DNA of 64,000 nt from the NCBI GenBank assembly GCA_037447655.1, contig JBBHKE010001626.1, positions 284,938 through 348,937 of the forward strand. Direction: 5' to 3'. Within the stretch, counting starts at the first letter, position 1. Each line of letters begins with the position of its first letter. The position numbers and the translations under genes are program-made. Below are positions 35,535 to 52,423 of this stretch, piece by piece. Source of the stretch: Zygnema cylindricum (taxonomy: Eukaryota; Streptophyta; Zygnematophyceae; Zygnematales; Zygnemataceae). The notes below the pieces were generated by a model. It had not been told where the DNA came from. It worked only from the letters and a program-made list of their open reading frames with translations, and did no database searches.

Positions 35535-36537
35535 GGTTATGGGCCCACGCCTATGGCTACCCATACTGGATGAATCTTACTTACCTATATTTGATGGATC
35601 TGGCTATTACCGCTGGAGGAGTATTATGGAGAGTTACTTCAAGTTGAGGAAGCTGATGGATGTGGTGGATGGAACATGTGCTGAATCATCCGCTGGATGG
35701 GAGGAGAAAAACCTTTAGTGTTTAAGAATTATTAAGTTGTCTTTGACTAAGGATCTGGTAATGACTTATATTGATCTGAAAAGTTCAGCTGTACTATGGA
35801 AGTACTTAGAACGTATGCATCAAAAGACTTCTTTAATTCATTGGATTAATAGTGCTATCAAAATAATTGGATATGAGTATGCAGGTGGTAGTATGCTGAA
35901 TTACTGTATTGGTCTACAAGTTTTGTTTGTAGAAAATGCTTTGGCAGGGGGAAACTTTACCGATGCTCAACAAGCTCTTTTGTTAATGAGAGGCCTACCT
36001 AAAGAATATAAAAGTGCATCTGATAGATTGGCTCGGATTGATAAAAGGGATTGGAAATTAACTCTTGCAATCAGAATTGTTTTAGAAGAACAGGTTATTA
36101 AAGAGGCTCTAAAAGATAGGGTGAATTATCAGGATGTTAGATCACAGTTTCAGAAAAATAGGAAAAATTGTAAACTTGATAATTGTTTTTATTGTAATGA
36201 TTTAGGGCATACCTTCAGGGTATGTCCATCATATAAAAGTGCATGTCTCACAGGAAATTTCAGAGAAGGGTGGGACAATAACCGAGTTCGCCCCCCTACA
36301 CAAAGGCAACAGAATGCATTTACTTATCCGAGGAAATATTGTGAAGACAAAAGTGTTACACCTTCTTTCGAGAAATTTGTTTATTTGTCGACCGTCATTT
36401 TTGGAAATATGGAGAACGAGGACGGAGGGGGAAAAAGAATTGTCACCGAAGATGGTGTGGAGGAAAAAGAGACAGAAAAAGACGCGGATTTTGAAACTTT
36501 TTATGGCGACAGATTGGTGAGTGATAAGTATTTATAA
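35509..36537 (+). pseudogene. Gag of the non-autonomous copia-type element, one in-frame stop
   Basis: The frame starts at ATG 35509 inside the 5' LTR, crosses the LTR end and the primer-binding site (residues GQQVMGP), and runs to 36537. A single TAG at 35716-35718 interrupts it in frame. Features of a copia Gag (UBN2/DUF4219 type) are LPIFDGSGYYRWRSIMESYF, a helical middle region with LLLMRGLPKEYKSA, and the CCHC zinc knuckle CFYCNDLGHTFRVC at 36184-36225 (C-x2-C-x4-H-x4-C, all ligands present). Gag would form the virus-like particle and bind RNA. No protease, integrase or RT follows, so mobilisation would need a partner element. The C-terminal part (36410 onward) is Glu/Lys-rich and unlike other copia Gags I know. 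Confidence 0.85.
35535..35550 (+). promoter_or_regulatory. putative primer-binding site (half-tRNA iMet type)
   Basis: GGTTATGGGCCCA follows the LTR end directly. It is complementary to the anticodon-loop region of initiator tRNA-Met, as at 8669. It lies within the Gag reading frame. Confidence 0.65.
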
Positions 36538-37146
36538 GAGGAAGAGGTTATAGAAGTGAGAATAGTTGGAGGAAGTGAAGGTCACTTAGAAGTAGAAACT
36601 GAAAGAAATTTGCATGAGGAGATTACTGTACTTAGAGAATGAGAGAGGAAAAGTGTTCAAAAAATTGGAGTAAGGGAGGAAGTTTATAATATTGGAAAAA
36701 AAAATAAAAATGCGAAAATTGAGAGAATACCAATATTTATTAAGAAAACAAGGAAAAGAAGTAGAATTAAAAAGACTAACCATAGAAGAAAACATGTGCA
36801 GAAAGTGGTTAAAAAAAACAACGAGAAAAGTAATTTTATAGAGGAGGTTACCTTTGATACTCACTCAAGTTTGGAGGGAAAACCTTCCGGAATTGGCCAA
36901 AGCCGTGTGGATTAAAAACAAGGCAGAATAAGGAGATAAAAATCTGTACGCTAACTATCATCTATCACTAGCTAACAAAAATAAAAGGAAAGGTTGGGTT
37001 ATCGGTGGCAAGGAGGAAGCAAGAAAATAGCTCCGCCGCCAAGAGATTTTTTTTTTTCAAAAACTAAAATAGTCTAAGTCTGTAATTCGCCTAAGTAGGA
37101 GCTACAATATGCTTAAGCGAAACTAGCCTAAGTCTAGCCTACTTTA
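36538..37146 (+). other. non-pol tail of gag-only element
   Basis: Purine-rich sequence whose translated pieces are Lys/Arg/Glu-rich (for example FIKKTRKRSRIKKTNHRRKH). It then passes into a segment with repeated GCCTAAGT words just before the 3' LTR. No pol motif and no obvious polypurine tract is adjacent to the LTR. The origin is unknown; captured sequence is possible. Confidence 0.5.
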
Positions 37147-38312
37147 TGTTGTTTTGAAATGTTAGTTTCGTGCGTACGCGACATTTTGTGCGCACGCGAC
37201 GTTTCGTGCTTAATTTATTAAATGAATTTATTGTGGAGGTTCGAATGGTTTCGCGGATTGGAGGAGTGAATGTACGGATATATATATTATTTCAAGACAA
37301 ACGAAATAAAAATTGAGTGGCGGGGAATGCTTAATTGAAATGGACGGCGGATCGCGAAGCGATCCGATATAAAATATTTGAAGGGTTTACAAATGTACGA
37401 TGGGCGTACGAAACATAATGCGACAGACATATTTATGAAAAAGGACGCCACAAGTACGGAGCGTCTTATTCGGCAAGTGGACTTGAATGCACTTCGTGAT
37501 GTCATAAGATATTTGACGACTTACGTGGATTTCGTTTGGATTTTGTGACCACGCGGAATTACGTTAATCACACAATGTTTATTTTGGACGATCCGGATTC
37601 TTTGAAGAAATTCAAGGAATCTCGTTGAGTGAGGTAGCGTGACTCAACATACGATTTTGTGAGATTGTGTGTACGTGTAAATATTTGATCGATCATTGTT
37701 TTGTCTTTTTGTGTATTGGGTATTAGTGTAAGTTTACTCACTTTGACATACCTTGAAGTATTCGGGTATACCAACATTAATAGAGGTAGCTGGTAGACAG
37801 CGTACGGCTGGTATGCCTCCGTACATTCAGCAGTAAGCTCTTGTATATATTTGTAGGACTTAGTCATTTTAGGACTTAGGAACCTTTTGGACCAAAAACT
37901 ATTTATGGACATTTTTGGTAATTGTATCTGAGTAATGCTCTCACATCTGTTGGCAAAATTATCTGAAATTTTGCATGTGTGTTCCTCCCTGTATTGTTTA
38001 CATTTCTACAGATTTGCAGGCCTATTGTGTCCCTGGTCTATGTTTTACTTCGTTGTGAAGTTGGTCGGTTTTATCAAAGTTCTGGCAGACTGTTTTTCTG
38101 CAACTTTGACTAGATGATGTGATTACTCTGTTTATTGTTTTTGTCTAAAACTTTGTAAGGTTATTTTATAGCCTAGAAAATATTTGTGATTGTAGTTTCA
38201 GCCTGTTTTGTTATTTCTGTAGAATTCTGTGTTGATTCAAAGTAGGCTGTTTTTGGGTAGTCTGTGGTGCTTCCGAGGGTAAATCCATGGCTGAAAAAGG
38301 CTATGGACAACA
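37147..38312 (+). mobile_element. 3' LTR of gag-only element
   Basis: 1166 bp, TGTTGTTTTGAAATGTTAG to CTATGGACAACA, followed by the CTCCT duplication at 38313-38317. High similarity to the 5' LTR implies a recent insertion. Confidence 0.95.
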
Positions 38313-38878
38313 CTCCTTTCTTTCGGACTCAAATCTGATTCTTATCTTCTTTGTATGTATGAAGAGGTCAAATGACTTCCCTTCATCCATGACAACTAAT
38401 TGTTTGACCAGAATGATATTTTTCTTTGCTAAGTCATAAACTCTATATCCCTTAACATCCTAACCATATCCCACAAAGTATCCAGGTTTTCCCTTACCAT
38501 CTAGTTTCCAGAGTTTTTTATCCGTGTCAAGACTGTAAACTTGGCTACCGAATACTTTAAGGTGTGAGATACCTGGTTTCTTTCCAACCTATCTCTCAGA
38601 AGGTGTCACTCCCATAACAGCTAAGGTTAGGACTCTATTCTTATTGTAGTTGGCGCAGTTGATTGCTTCTGCCCAAAATCTCTTTCCTATTTTCTTATCG
38701 GCCAACATACTGCATGCACTATCTCATAGTGTTCGATTAAACCTCTTAGTTACTCTATTTTGTTCCAGGTTATATGGTACTCTTTATGGTGTTGCACTCC
38801 CTCATCTCTCAGATATTCCTCAAACTGGTTAGAGGTATATTCCCCATTATTATCACTCCTTATCCTCTTAATGTGTAA
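38313..38878 (-). pseudogene. copia element 2: integrase region (split by the nested element)
   Basis: Minus strand reads IRSDNNGEYTSNQFEEYLRD, then a zone corresponding to the catalytic Glu, FWAEAINCANYNKNRV, GISHLKVFGSQVYSLD and KPGYFVGYG, all copia integrase. The reading resumes at 34366 after removal of 34372-38317. The element is truncated at 38879 by the satellite array, so its gag and 5' LTR are absent. Confidence 0.85.
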
Positions 38879-41800
38879 CCGCGAACAATAAACGATGTTT
38901 ATTACAAATATATTTGTTAGCACAAACTCAAATTTGTGTTAAAAACATGGTTTAGGGTTTTTTTTAACTATTTTTGTGAGCGTTAACAGTGTAAAGAGTT
39001 TCTTACCACTATTGTTGTTAGCGAAAACTCAAACTTGAGTTACAAACATGGTTCGGAGTTTGTTTTACATCTTTTTGTGACCGCGAACAATAAACGATGT
39101 TTATTACAAATATATTGTTAGCACAAACTCAAATTTGTGTTAGAAACATGGTTTAGGGTTTTTTTTGAACTATTTTTGGGAGCGTTAACAATGTAAAGAG
39201 TTTCTTACCACTATTGTTGTTAGCGAAAACACAAACTTGAGTTACAAACATGGTTTTGAGTTTATTTTCCCTCTTTTTGAGGCGACTAACAATAAACGAT
39301 GTTTATTACAAATATATTTGTTAGTACAAACTACAAATATATTTGTTAGCACAAACTCAATTTTGTGTTAGAAACATGGTTTAGGGTTTTATTTAACTAT
39401 TTTTTTGAGCGTTTACAGTGTAAAGAGTGTCATACAACTATTTTTGTTAGCGAAAACACAAACTTGAGTTACAAACATGGTTCTGAGTTTATTTTCCCTC
39501 TTTTTGTGGCGTCGAACAATAAACGATGATTATTACAAATATGTTTGTTAGCACAAACTCAAATTTGTGTTAGAAACATGGTTTAGGGTTATATTTAACT
39601 ATTTTTGTGAGCGTTAACAATGAAAAGAGTTTCTTACCACTATTGTTGTTAGCGCAAACACAAACTTGAGTTACAAACATGGTTTGGAGTTTGTTGTACA
39701 TCTTTTTGTGACCGCGAACAATAAACGATGTTTATTACATATTTTTGTTAGCACAAACTCAAGTTTGTGTTAGAAACATAGTTTAAGGTTTTTTTTAACT
39801 ATTTTTGTGAGCGTTAACAATGTAAAGAGTTTCTTACCACTATTGTTGTTGGCGAAAACACAAACTTGAGTTACAAACATGGTTCTGAGTTTATTTTCCC
39901 TCTTTTTGAGGCGACGAACAAAAAACGATGTTTATTACAAAAATATTTGTTAGCACAAACTCAAATTTGTGTTAGAAACATGGTTTAGGGTTTTTTTTAA
40001 CTATTTTTGTGAGCGGTAACAATGTAAAGAGTTTTTTACCACTTTTGTTGTTAGCGAAAACACAAACTTGAGTTACAAACATGGTTCTGAGTTTATTTTC
40101 CCTTTTTTTGAGGCGACGAACAATAAACGATGTTTATTACAAATATATTTGTAAGCACAAACTCAAGTTTGTGTAGAAACATGGTTTAGGGTTTGATTTA
40201 ACTTTTTTTGTGAACGTTAACAATGTAATGAGTTTCTTACCACTATTGTTGTTAGCGCAAACACTAACTTGAGTTACAAACATGGTTCTGAGTTTGTTTT
40301 CCCTTTTTTTGAGGCGACAAAAAATAAACGATGTTTATTACAAATATATTTGTTAGCACAAACTCAAATTTGTGTTAGAAACATGGTTTAGGGTTTTTTT
40401 TAACTATTTTTGTGAGCGTTAACAATGTAATGAGTTTCTTACCACTATTGTTGTTAGCGCAAACACTAACTTGAGTTACAAACATGGTTCTGAGTTTGTT
40501 TTCCCTTTTTTTGAGGCGACAAAAAATAAACGATGTTTATTACAAATATATTTGTTAGCACAAACTCAAATTTGTGTTAGAAACATGGTTTAGGGATTTT
40601 TTTAACTATTTTTGTGAGCGGTAACAATGTAAAGAGTTTCTTACCACTATTGTTGTAAGCGAAAACACAAACTTGAGTTACAAACATGGTTATGAGTTTA
40701 TTTTCCCTCTTTTTGTGGCAACGAACAATAAACGATGTTTATTACAAATATATTTGTTAGCACAAACTCAAATTTGTGTTAGGAATATGGATTAGGGTTT
40801 TTTTTAACTATTTTTGTGAGCTTTAACAATGTAAAGAGTTTCTTACCACTATTGTTGTTAGCGAAAACACAAACTTGAGTTACAAACATGGTTATGAGTT
40901 TATTTTCCCTCTTTTTATGGCAACGAACAATAAACGATGTTTATTACAAATATATTTGTTAGCACAAACTCAAGTTTGTGTTAGAAACATGGTTTAGGGT
41001 TTTATTTAACTATTTTTGTGAGCGTTAACAATGTAAAGAGTTTCTTACCACTATTTTTGTTAGCGTAAACACAAACTTGAGTTACAAACATGGTTCTGAG
41101 TTTATTTTCCCTTTTTTTGAGGCGACGAACAATAAACGATGTTTATTACAAATATATTTGTTAGCACAAACTCAAGTTTGTGTAGAAACATGGTTTAGGG
41201 TTTTATTTAACTATTTTTGTGAGCGTTAACAATGTAAAGAGTTTCTTACCACTATTGTTGTTAGCGAAAACACAAACTTGAGTTACAAACATGGTTCTGA
41301 GTTTATTTTCCCTTTTTTTGAGGCGACGAACAATAAACGATGTTTATTACAAATATATTTGTTAGCACAAACTCAAATTTGTGTTAGAAACATGGTTTAG
41401 GGTTTTTTTTAACTATTTTTTTGAGCATTTACAATGTAAAGAGTGTCATACCACTATATTTGTTAGCGAAAACACAAACTTGAGTTACAAACATGGTTCT
41501 GAGTTTATTTTCCCTCTTTTTGTGGCTTCGAACAATAAACGATGTTTATTACAAATATATTTGTTAGCACAAACTAAAATTTGTGTTAGAAACATGGTTT
41601 AGGGTTTTATTTAACTATTTTTGTGAGCGGTAACAATTTAAAGAGAGTCTTACCACTATTGTTGTTAGCGAAAACACAAACTTGAGTTACAAACATGGTT
41701 CTGAGTTTATTTTCCCTCTTTTTGTGGCAACGAACAATAAACGATGTTAATTACAAATATATTTGTTAGCACAAACTCAAATTTGTGTTAGAAATATGGT

Positions 41801-44800
41801 TTAGGGTTTTATTTAACTATTTTTGTGAGCGTTAACAATGTAAAGAGTTTCTTACCACTATTGTTGTTAGCGTAAACACAAACTTGAGTTACAAACATGG
41901 TTCTAAGTTTATTTTCCCTCTTTTTGTGGCAATGAACAATAAACGATGTTTATTACAAATATATTTGTTAGCACAAACTCAAATTTGTGTTAGAAACATG
42001 GTTTAGGGTTTTTTTTAACTATTTTTTTGAGCGTTTACAATGTAAAGAGTGTCAACAACTATATTTGTTAGCGAAAACACAAACTTGAGTTACAAACATG
42101 GTTCTGAGTTTATTTTCCCTCTTTTTGGGGCGTCGAACAATAAACGATGTTTATTACAAATATGTTTGTTAGCACAAACTCAAATTTGTGTTAGAAACAT
42201 GGTTTAGGGTTTTATTTAACTATTTTTGTGAGCATTAAAAATGAAAAGAGTTTCTTACCACTATTGTTGTTAGCGCAAACACAAACTTGAGTTACAAACA
42301 TGGTTATGAGTTTGTTTTATATCTTTTTGTGACTGCGAACAATAAACGATGTTTATTGCAAATATATTTGTTAGCACAAACTTAAGTTTGTGTTAGAAAC
42401 ATAGTTTAAGGTTTTTTTTAACTATTTTTGTGAGCGTTAACAATATAAAGAGTTTCTTACCACTATTGTTGTTAGCGAAAACACAAACTTGAGTAAAAAC
42501 ATGGTTCTGAGTTTATTTTCCCTCTTTTTGAGGCGACGAACAATAAACGATGTTTATTACAAATATATTTGTTAGCACAAACTCAAATTTGTGTTAGAAA
42601 CATGGTTTAGGGTTTTATTTAACTATTTTTGTGAGCGTTAACAATGTAAAGGGTTTCTTACTGCTATTGTTGTTAGCGAAAAAACAAACTTGAGTTACAA
42701 ACATGGTTTTGAGTTTATTTTCCCTCTTTTTGAGGCGACGAACAATAAACGATGTTTATTACAAATATATTTGTTAGCACAAACTCAAATTTGTGTTAGA
42801 AACATGGTTTAGGGTTTTTTTAACTATTTTTGTGAGCGTTAACAATGTAAAGAGTTTCTTACCACTATTGTTGTTAGCGAAAACACAAACTTGAGTTACA
42901 AACATGGTTCGGAGTTTGTTTTACATCTTTTTGTGACCGCGAACAATAAACGATGTTTATTACAAATATATTTGTTAGCACAAACTCAAATTTGTGTTAG
43001 AAACATGGTTTAGGGTTTTTTTTAACTATTTTTTTGAGGGTTTACAATGTAAAGAGTGTCATACTACTATTGTTGTTAGCGAAAACACAAACTTGAGTTA
43101 CAAACATGGTTTCTGAGTTTATTTTCCCTCTTTTTGTTGCAACGAACAATAAACAATGTTTATTACAAATATATTTATTAGCACAAACTCAAATTTGTGT
43201 TAGAAACATGGTTTAGGGTTTTTTTAACTAATTTTGTGATGATAACAGTGTAAAGAGTTTCTTACCACTATTGTTGTTAGGGCAAACACAAACTTGAGTT
43301 ACAAACATGGTTCTGAGTTTATTTTCCCTATTTTTATAGCAACGAACAATAAAGGATGTTTATTTCAAATATATTTGTTAGGACAAACTCAAGTTTGTTT
43401 TAGAAACATGGTTTAGGGTTTTATTTAACTATTTTTGTGAGCGTTAACAATGTAAAGAGTTTCTTACCACTATTGTTGTTAGTGAAAAACACAAACTTGA
43501 GTTACAAACATGGTTTGGAGTTTGTTTTACATCTTTTTGTGATTGCGAACAATAAACGATGTTTATTACAAATATATTTGTTAGCAAAAACTCAAGTTTG
43601 TGTCAGAAACATGGTTTAGGGGTTTTTTTAACTATTTTTGTGAGCGTTAACAATGTAAAGAGTTTCTTACCACTACAGTTGTTAGCGAAAACACAAACTT
43701 CAGTAACAAACATGGTTAAGAGTTTATTTCCCCTCTTTTTGTGGCGACAACAATAATCGATGTTTATTACAAATATATTTGTTAGCACAAACTTAAATTT
43801 GTGTTAGAAACATGGTTTAGGGTTTTATTTAACTATTTTTGTGAGCGTTAACAATGTAAAGAGTTTCTTACCACTATTGTTGTTAGCGCAAACACAAACT
43901 TGAGTAACAAACATGGTTTAGTTTATTTTCCCTCTTTTTGTGGCGACGAACAATAATCGATGTTTATTACAAATATATTTGTTAGCACAAACTTAAATTT
44001 GTGTTAGAAACATGGTTTAGGGTTTTATTTAACTATTTTTGTGAGCGTTAACAATGTAAAGAGTTTCTTACCACTATTGTTGTTAGCGCAAACACAAACT
44101 TGAGTTACAAACATGGTTTGGAGTTTGTTTTACATCTTTTTGTGACTGCGAACAATAAACGATGTTTATTACAAATATATTTGTTAGCACAAACTCAAAT
44201 TTATGTTAGAAACATTGTTTAGGGTTTTTTTTCACTATTTTTGTGAGCGTTTACAACATAAAGAGTTTCTTACCACTATTGTTGTTAGCGAAAACACAAA
44301 CTTGAGTTACAAACATGGTTTTAAGTTTATTTTCCCTCTTTTTACAGCAACGAACAATAAACGATGTTTATTACAAATATATTTGTTAGCACAAACTCAA
44401 GTTTGTGTCAAAAACATGGTTTAGGGGTTTTTTTAACTATTTTTGTGAGCGTTAACAATGTAAAGAGTTTCTTACCACTACAGTTGTTAGCGAAAACACA
44501 AACTTGAGTAACAAACATGGTTATGAGTTTATTTTCCCTCTGTTTGTGGCGACAACAATAAACGATGTTTATTACAAAAATATTTGTTAGCACAAACTCA
44601 GATTTGTGTTAGAAACATGGTTTAGGGTTTTATTTAACTATTTTTGTGAGTGTTTACAATTTAAAGAGTTTCATACCACTATTGTTGTTAGCGAAAACAC
44701 AAATTTCAGTAACAAACATGGTTAAGAGTTTATTTCCCCTCTTTTTGGGGCGACAACAATAAACGATGTTTATTACAAAAATATTTGTTAGCACAAACTC

Positions 44801-45785
44801 AGATTTGTGTTAGAAAATGGTTTAGGGTTTTTTTTAACTATTTTTGTTAGCTTTAACAATGTAAAGAGTTTCTTACCACTATTGTTGTTAGCGAAAACAC
44901 AAACTTGAGTCACAAACATGGTTCTAAGTTTATTTTCCCTCTTTTTATAGCAACGAACAATAAACGATGTTTATTACAAATATATTTGTTAGCACAAACT
45001 CAAATTTGTGTTAGAAACATGGTTTAGGGTTTTTTTTAACTATTTTTGTGAGCGTTAACAATGTAAAGAGTTTCTTACCACTATTGTTGTTAGCGCAAAC
45101 ACAAACTTGAGTTACAAACATGGTTCTGAGTTTTGTTTCCCTCTTTTTGTGGCAACGAACAATAAACAATGTTTATTACAAATATATTTGTTAGCACAAA
45201 CTCAAATTTGTGTTAGAAACATGGTTTAGGGTTTTTTTTAACTATTTTTGTGAGCAATAACAGTGTAAAGAGTTTCTTACCACTATTGTTGTTAGGGCAA
45301 ACACAAACTTGAGTTACAAACATGGTTCTGAGTTTATTTTCCCTATTTTTATAGCAACGAACAATAAACGATGTTTATTACAAATATATTTGTTAGCACA
45401 AACTCAAGTTTGTGTTAGAAACATGGTTTAGGGTTTTATTTAACTATTTTTGTGAGCGTTAACAATGTAAAGAGTTTCTTACCACTATAGTTGTTAGCGA
45501 AAACACAAACTTGAGTTACAAACATGTTCTGAGTTTATTTTTCCCTCTTTTTTTGGCAACGAACAATAAACGATGTTTATTACAAATATATTTGTTAGCA
45601 CAAACTCAAGTTTGTGTTAGAAACATTGTTTAGGGTTTTATTTAACAATTTTTGTGAGCGTTAACAATGTAAAGAGTTTCTTACCACTATTGTTGTAAGC
45701 GAAAACACAAACTTGAGTTACAAACATGGTTCTGAGTTTATTTTCACTCTTATTGAGGCGAAGAACAATAAACGATGTTCTAATT
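38879..45785 (+). repeat. satellite array 2: ~202-bp dimers of ~100-bp monomers
   Basis: About 34 tandem dimers. Monomer one carries TTAGCACAAACTCAAATTTG, AACATGGTTTAGGG and TTTTTGTGAGCGTTAACA. Monomer two carries ACCACTATTGTTGTTAGCG, AAACTTGAGTTACAAACATG and TCTGAGTTTATTTTCCC, then ACGAACAATAAACGATG. Successive AACGATG marks near 38891, 39093 and 39295 give the 202-bp period. Units are very similar to each other, implying recent homogenisation. Short frames in it are repeat translations. Confidence 0.95.
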
Positions 45786-45861
45786 TACAAATACCGTATT
45801 TAATGTCAAAGATAAATTAGATTCAATCACTGTATTTCGTGTATCAATGTCAAAATTTCGG

Positions 45862-46591
45862 GGTGCCGATATAGCGTACAGTACGCTAATAACGATTCAC
45901 GGTGTAGTTGTCGGTACCTTGGAAGGTATTTACTATTTAGGGAATGACTTGTGGCAGCCTAACATTATCAGTGGTAGTGATCGGAGTTAGCAATCTGAGT
46001 GAGTGAGGAAATATTTGTAAGTGAGAAAAGGTTCAGTGAAATATATTTATGTTTTGCTGAATTTCCGTGTGATCTATAAAATTGTGAATTGTATTTTTAT
46101 TTGCTTCCGCTGTGACTCGTGAGTGTATTTGTGAGCGTCATATCGATCCTGGTTTATAAAAACTACACCGTGTATCGCTATTAGTGTTTATAATTTTTTC
46201 GCCACTTAAAACATCTTTGCTCCGTACACACTTGTCAAATTGTGGATCTGACGGTTGCGATTGAAAGTTAAGATTCCTGGCTTCCGATTGGTCGTCTCAA
46301 ATTGAAAATCGGACAAGTGTGTACGGAAAAAATATGTTTTAAGTGGCGAAACAATTCTTAACTGTACACCGTGAATCGCTATTAGAGTAATGAAATTGAT
46401 AGCGTAATGAAACAATTAGCGTTATTTACGCTAATTGGGAAATTGGGGGTTTTGATGGAAATCATTTACTCTAATTTGTTTTTTAAAAGGTTTTTATTAA
46501 TTATAGTTGAGAATTTGGGTAAAAAAATGGGGTACCTCAATTAGAGTCATGAACGCTAATAGCGATTCACGGCGATACACGGTGGTACCTG
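45862..46591. mobile_element. MITE family A cluster
   Basis: The core copy, about 46165-46352, has inverted arms CGCCACTTAAAACATCTTT and AAATATGTTTTAAGTGGCG, with GTACACACTTGTC / GACAAGTGTGTAC inside. Outer words CACCGTGTATCGCTATTAGT recur around it in both orientations at about 45880, 46165, 46365 and 46550, suggesting nested or partial additional copies. It has no coding capacity. Confidence 0.7.
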
Positions 46592-47023
46592 ATTCGATTC
46601 TGCCGGATATACGGTTAAGCTATTTGGGTTTCGAATCCAAGGTGAATATGAATCCACGTGGCGAGGCAGGAGAAATAGACTGTACATTTAAACACGTGTT
46701 TTTGTTGAGCCTTCCCCACTTACGTTTGGTTGACGGTAAAATCAGCAAATGACGAGAAATTGAGAACTGCTTCTGTCCTCAGAAGGTACGGCGATTTTTA
46801 GCTACGTGGCAATACTTGTCGTGAGCGAAAAGTCTCAGAACACGAGAAAACGCAAATCGTGGAAACGACAAATCTGGACCAGCGTTATTTGGCATTTTGG
46901 TATTTTTTGAACGGCTCAGATTAGAGATTCACAGATTAAAGTACATTGAAGTACGTTCCGATTATGAGTCATCGGACGGACGACAAAATTTTGGATACAG
47001 ACCTTCGCGATAACCAGAGCTAG

Positions 47024-47077
47024 ACGCGTGGCAGGAGAAAAAACATGTTTTTATGTTTCTCGCTCTCCTGCCACGTG
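47024..47077. repeat. small inverted repeat
   Basis: GCGTGGCAGGAGAAAAAACA and the facing TGTTTCTCGCTCTCCTGCCACG form an imperfect hairpin about 450 bp upstream of the PyrD start. Confidence 0.6.
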
Positions 47078-47224
47078 GCATTCACTTTCAGCAGCAACAC
47101 AAATTTCTATTTCGACGAGTTCGTCAATCATCCAATGAAAAGAGGCGCAGAATGGAAATAGGCAAACTATTATCCATTTTTTGTGATTATCATTGGCTCC
47201 CTGTTTTACGGAATCAAAAACTGT

Positions 47225-47395
47225 ACTTAACGTCGCGTACGTCACGTCACGAGAAGTCGCAGCCTTCCACGTCATATCATGAAACCGAAGTACATTACAT
47301 CACGCCAAAAAAAAACGTCACGTCATACCGAAAACGACAACCCGCTGTCACGTCTCGTCGAGTCATGTTACGTGACGTTACGTGTTGGCATTTTT
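47225..47395 (+). promoter_or_regulatory. CGTCA/TGACG-rich stretch upstream of PyrD
   Basis: Six CGTCA or TGACG pentamers lie within 140 bp (47240, 47245, 47270, 47316, 47321 and reverse 47373), 150-290 bp before the PyrD ATG. TGACG is the core of plant bZIP (TGA/as-1) sites. A promoter role is inferred only from position and density. Confidence 0.3.
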
Positions 47396-47444
47396 ACTTG
47401 ATGCAGACGCAACCTTTACATCACCTTTTGTCTTCTCCCTCCCC

Positions 47445-47527
47445 TTTACATCACATTCACTTCTTTCCCCACAAGGCCAAAACGCCTCCCTCTCACCCTC
47501 TCTCCCTGCCCTCTCCTCCCACAAGCC
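47445..47527 (+). promoter_or_regulatory. pyrimidine-rich leader of PyrD
   Basis: C/T-rich sequence directly before the ATG at 47528, probably transcribed 5' UTR. The same C/T richness continues into the first exon and codes for the Ser/Pro/Leu leader. Confidence 0.35.
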
Positions 47528-51915
<4,388 letters not shown>

Positions 51916-52423
51916 AGGGAGAGAGAGGGAGAGTGAAAGAGGGAATTGTCGAGAGATGGGAGAGAGCTCGAGAGAGATAGAGACACAGATGAAGAGAGAG
52001 GCAAAAGAGAGTGAAAGATGGAAAAAGGGAAAGGAAAAGGGAGCAGAAGAGGGGAGAGAACTGTTCCGAAATACAATTTTGTTTTTTTTTTTTTTCGACT
52101 GAGTGGTAGTAAGTTTTAAAAGTTAGGATTTGTACAGATAGAGGGTTGAGTTGAGTTTTGTAAAGTATTTTATTTGTTATTCCTTTCTATTTTTTTTTTT
52201 TTGTTTTGAAATTTTTATTTCTTTGAGAAATCCTTTAAGCTGTATTTTTTTTTGTCGATTATAATGAAGAAAGACCATTTTTAAGCCTAAAATGGTTTTG
52301 GGATTTTCTAAGTATCAAGGAAAAAAATCGGAAAGCTTTCCAAATGTCGAGTACAAACCTTTTTCCTTTTTTTCTCTTGGTGATGTTGACATTTCCAATG
52401 TTTTTTCCTAAACATAAACTGAC
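51916..52423. other. PyrD 3' flank
   Basis: GA-rich sequence directly after the stop (GAGAGAGGGAGAG), then T-rich DNA. Probably 3' UTR and downstream region. No clear gene. Confidence 0.4.

Noticed and set aside
38879-45785. CRISPR-like regular repeats
   Set aside because: The whole ~202-bp unit is repeated without unique spacers, in a eukaryotic context. It is a satellite.
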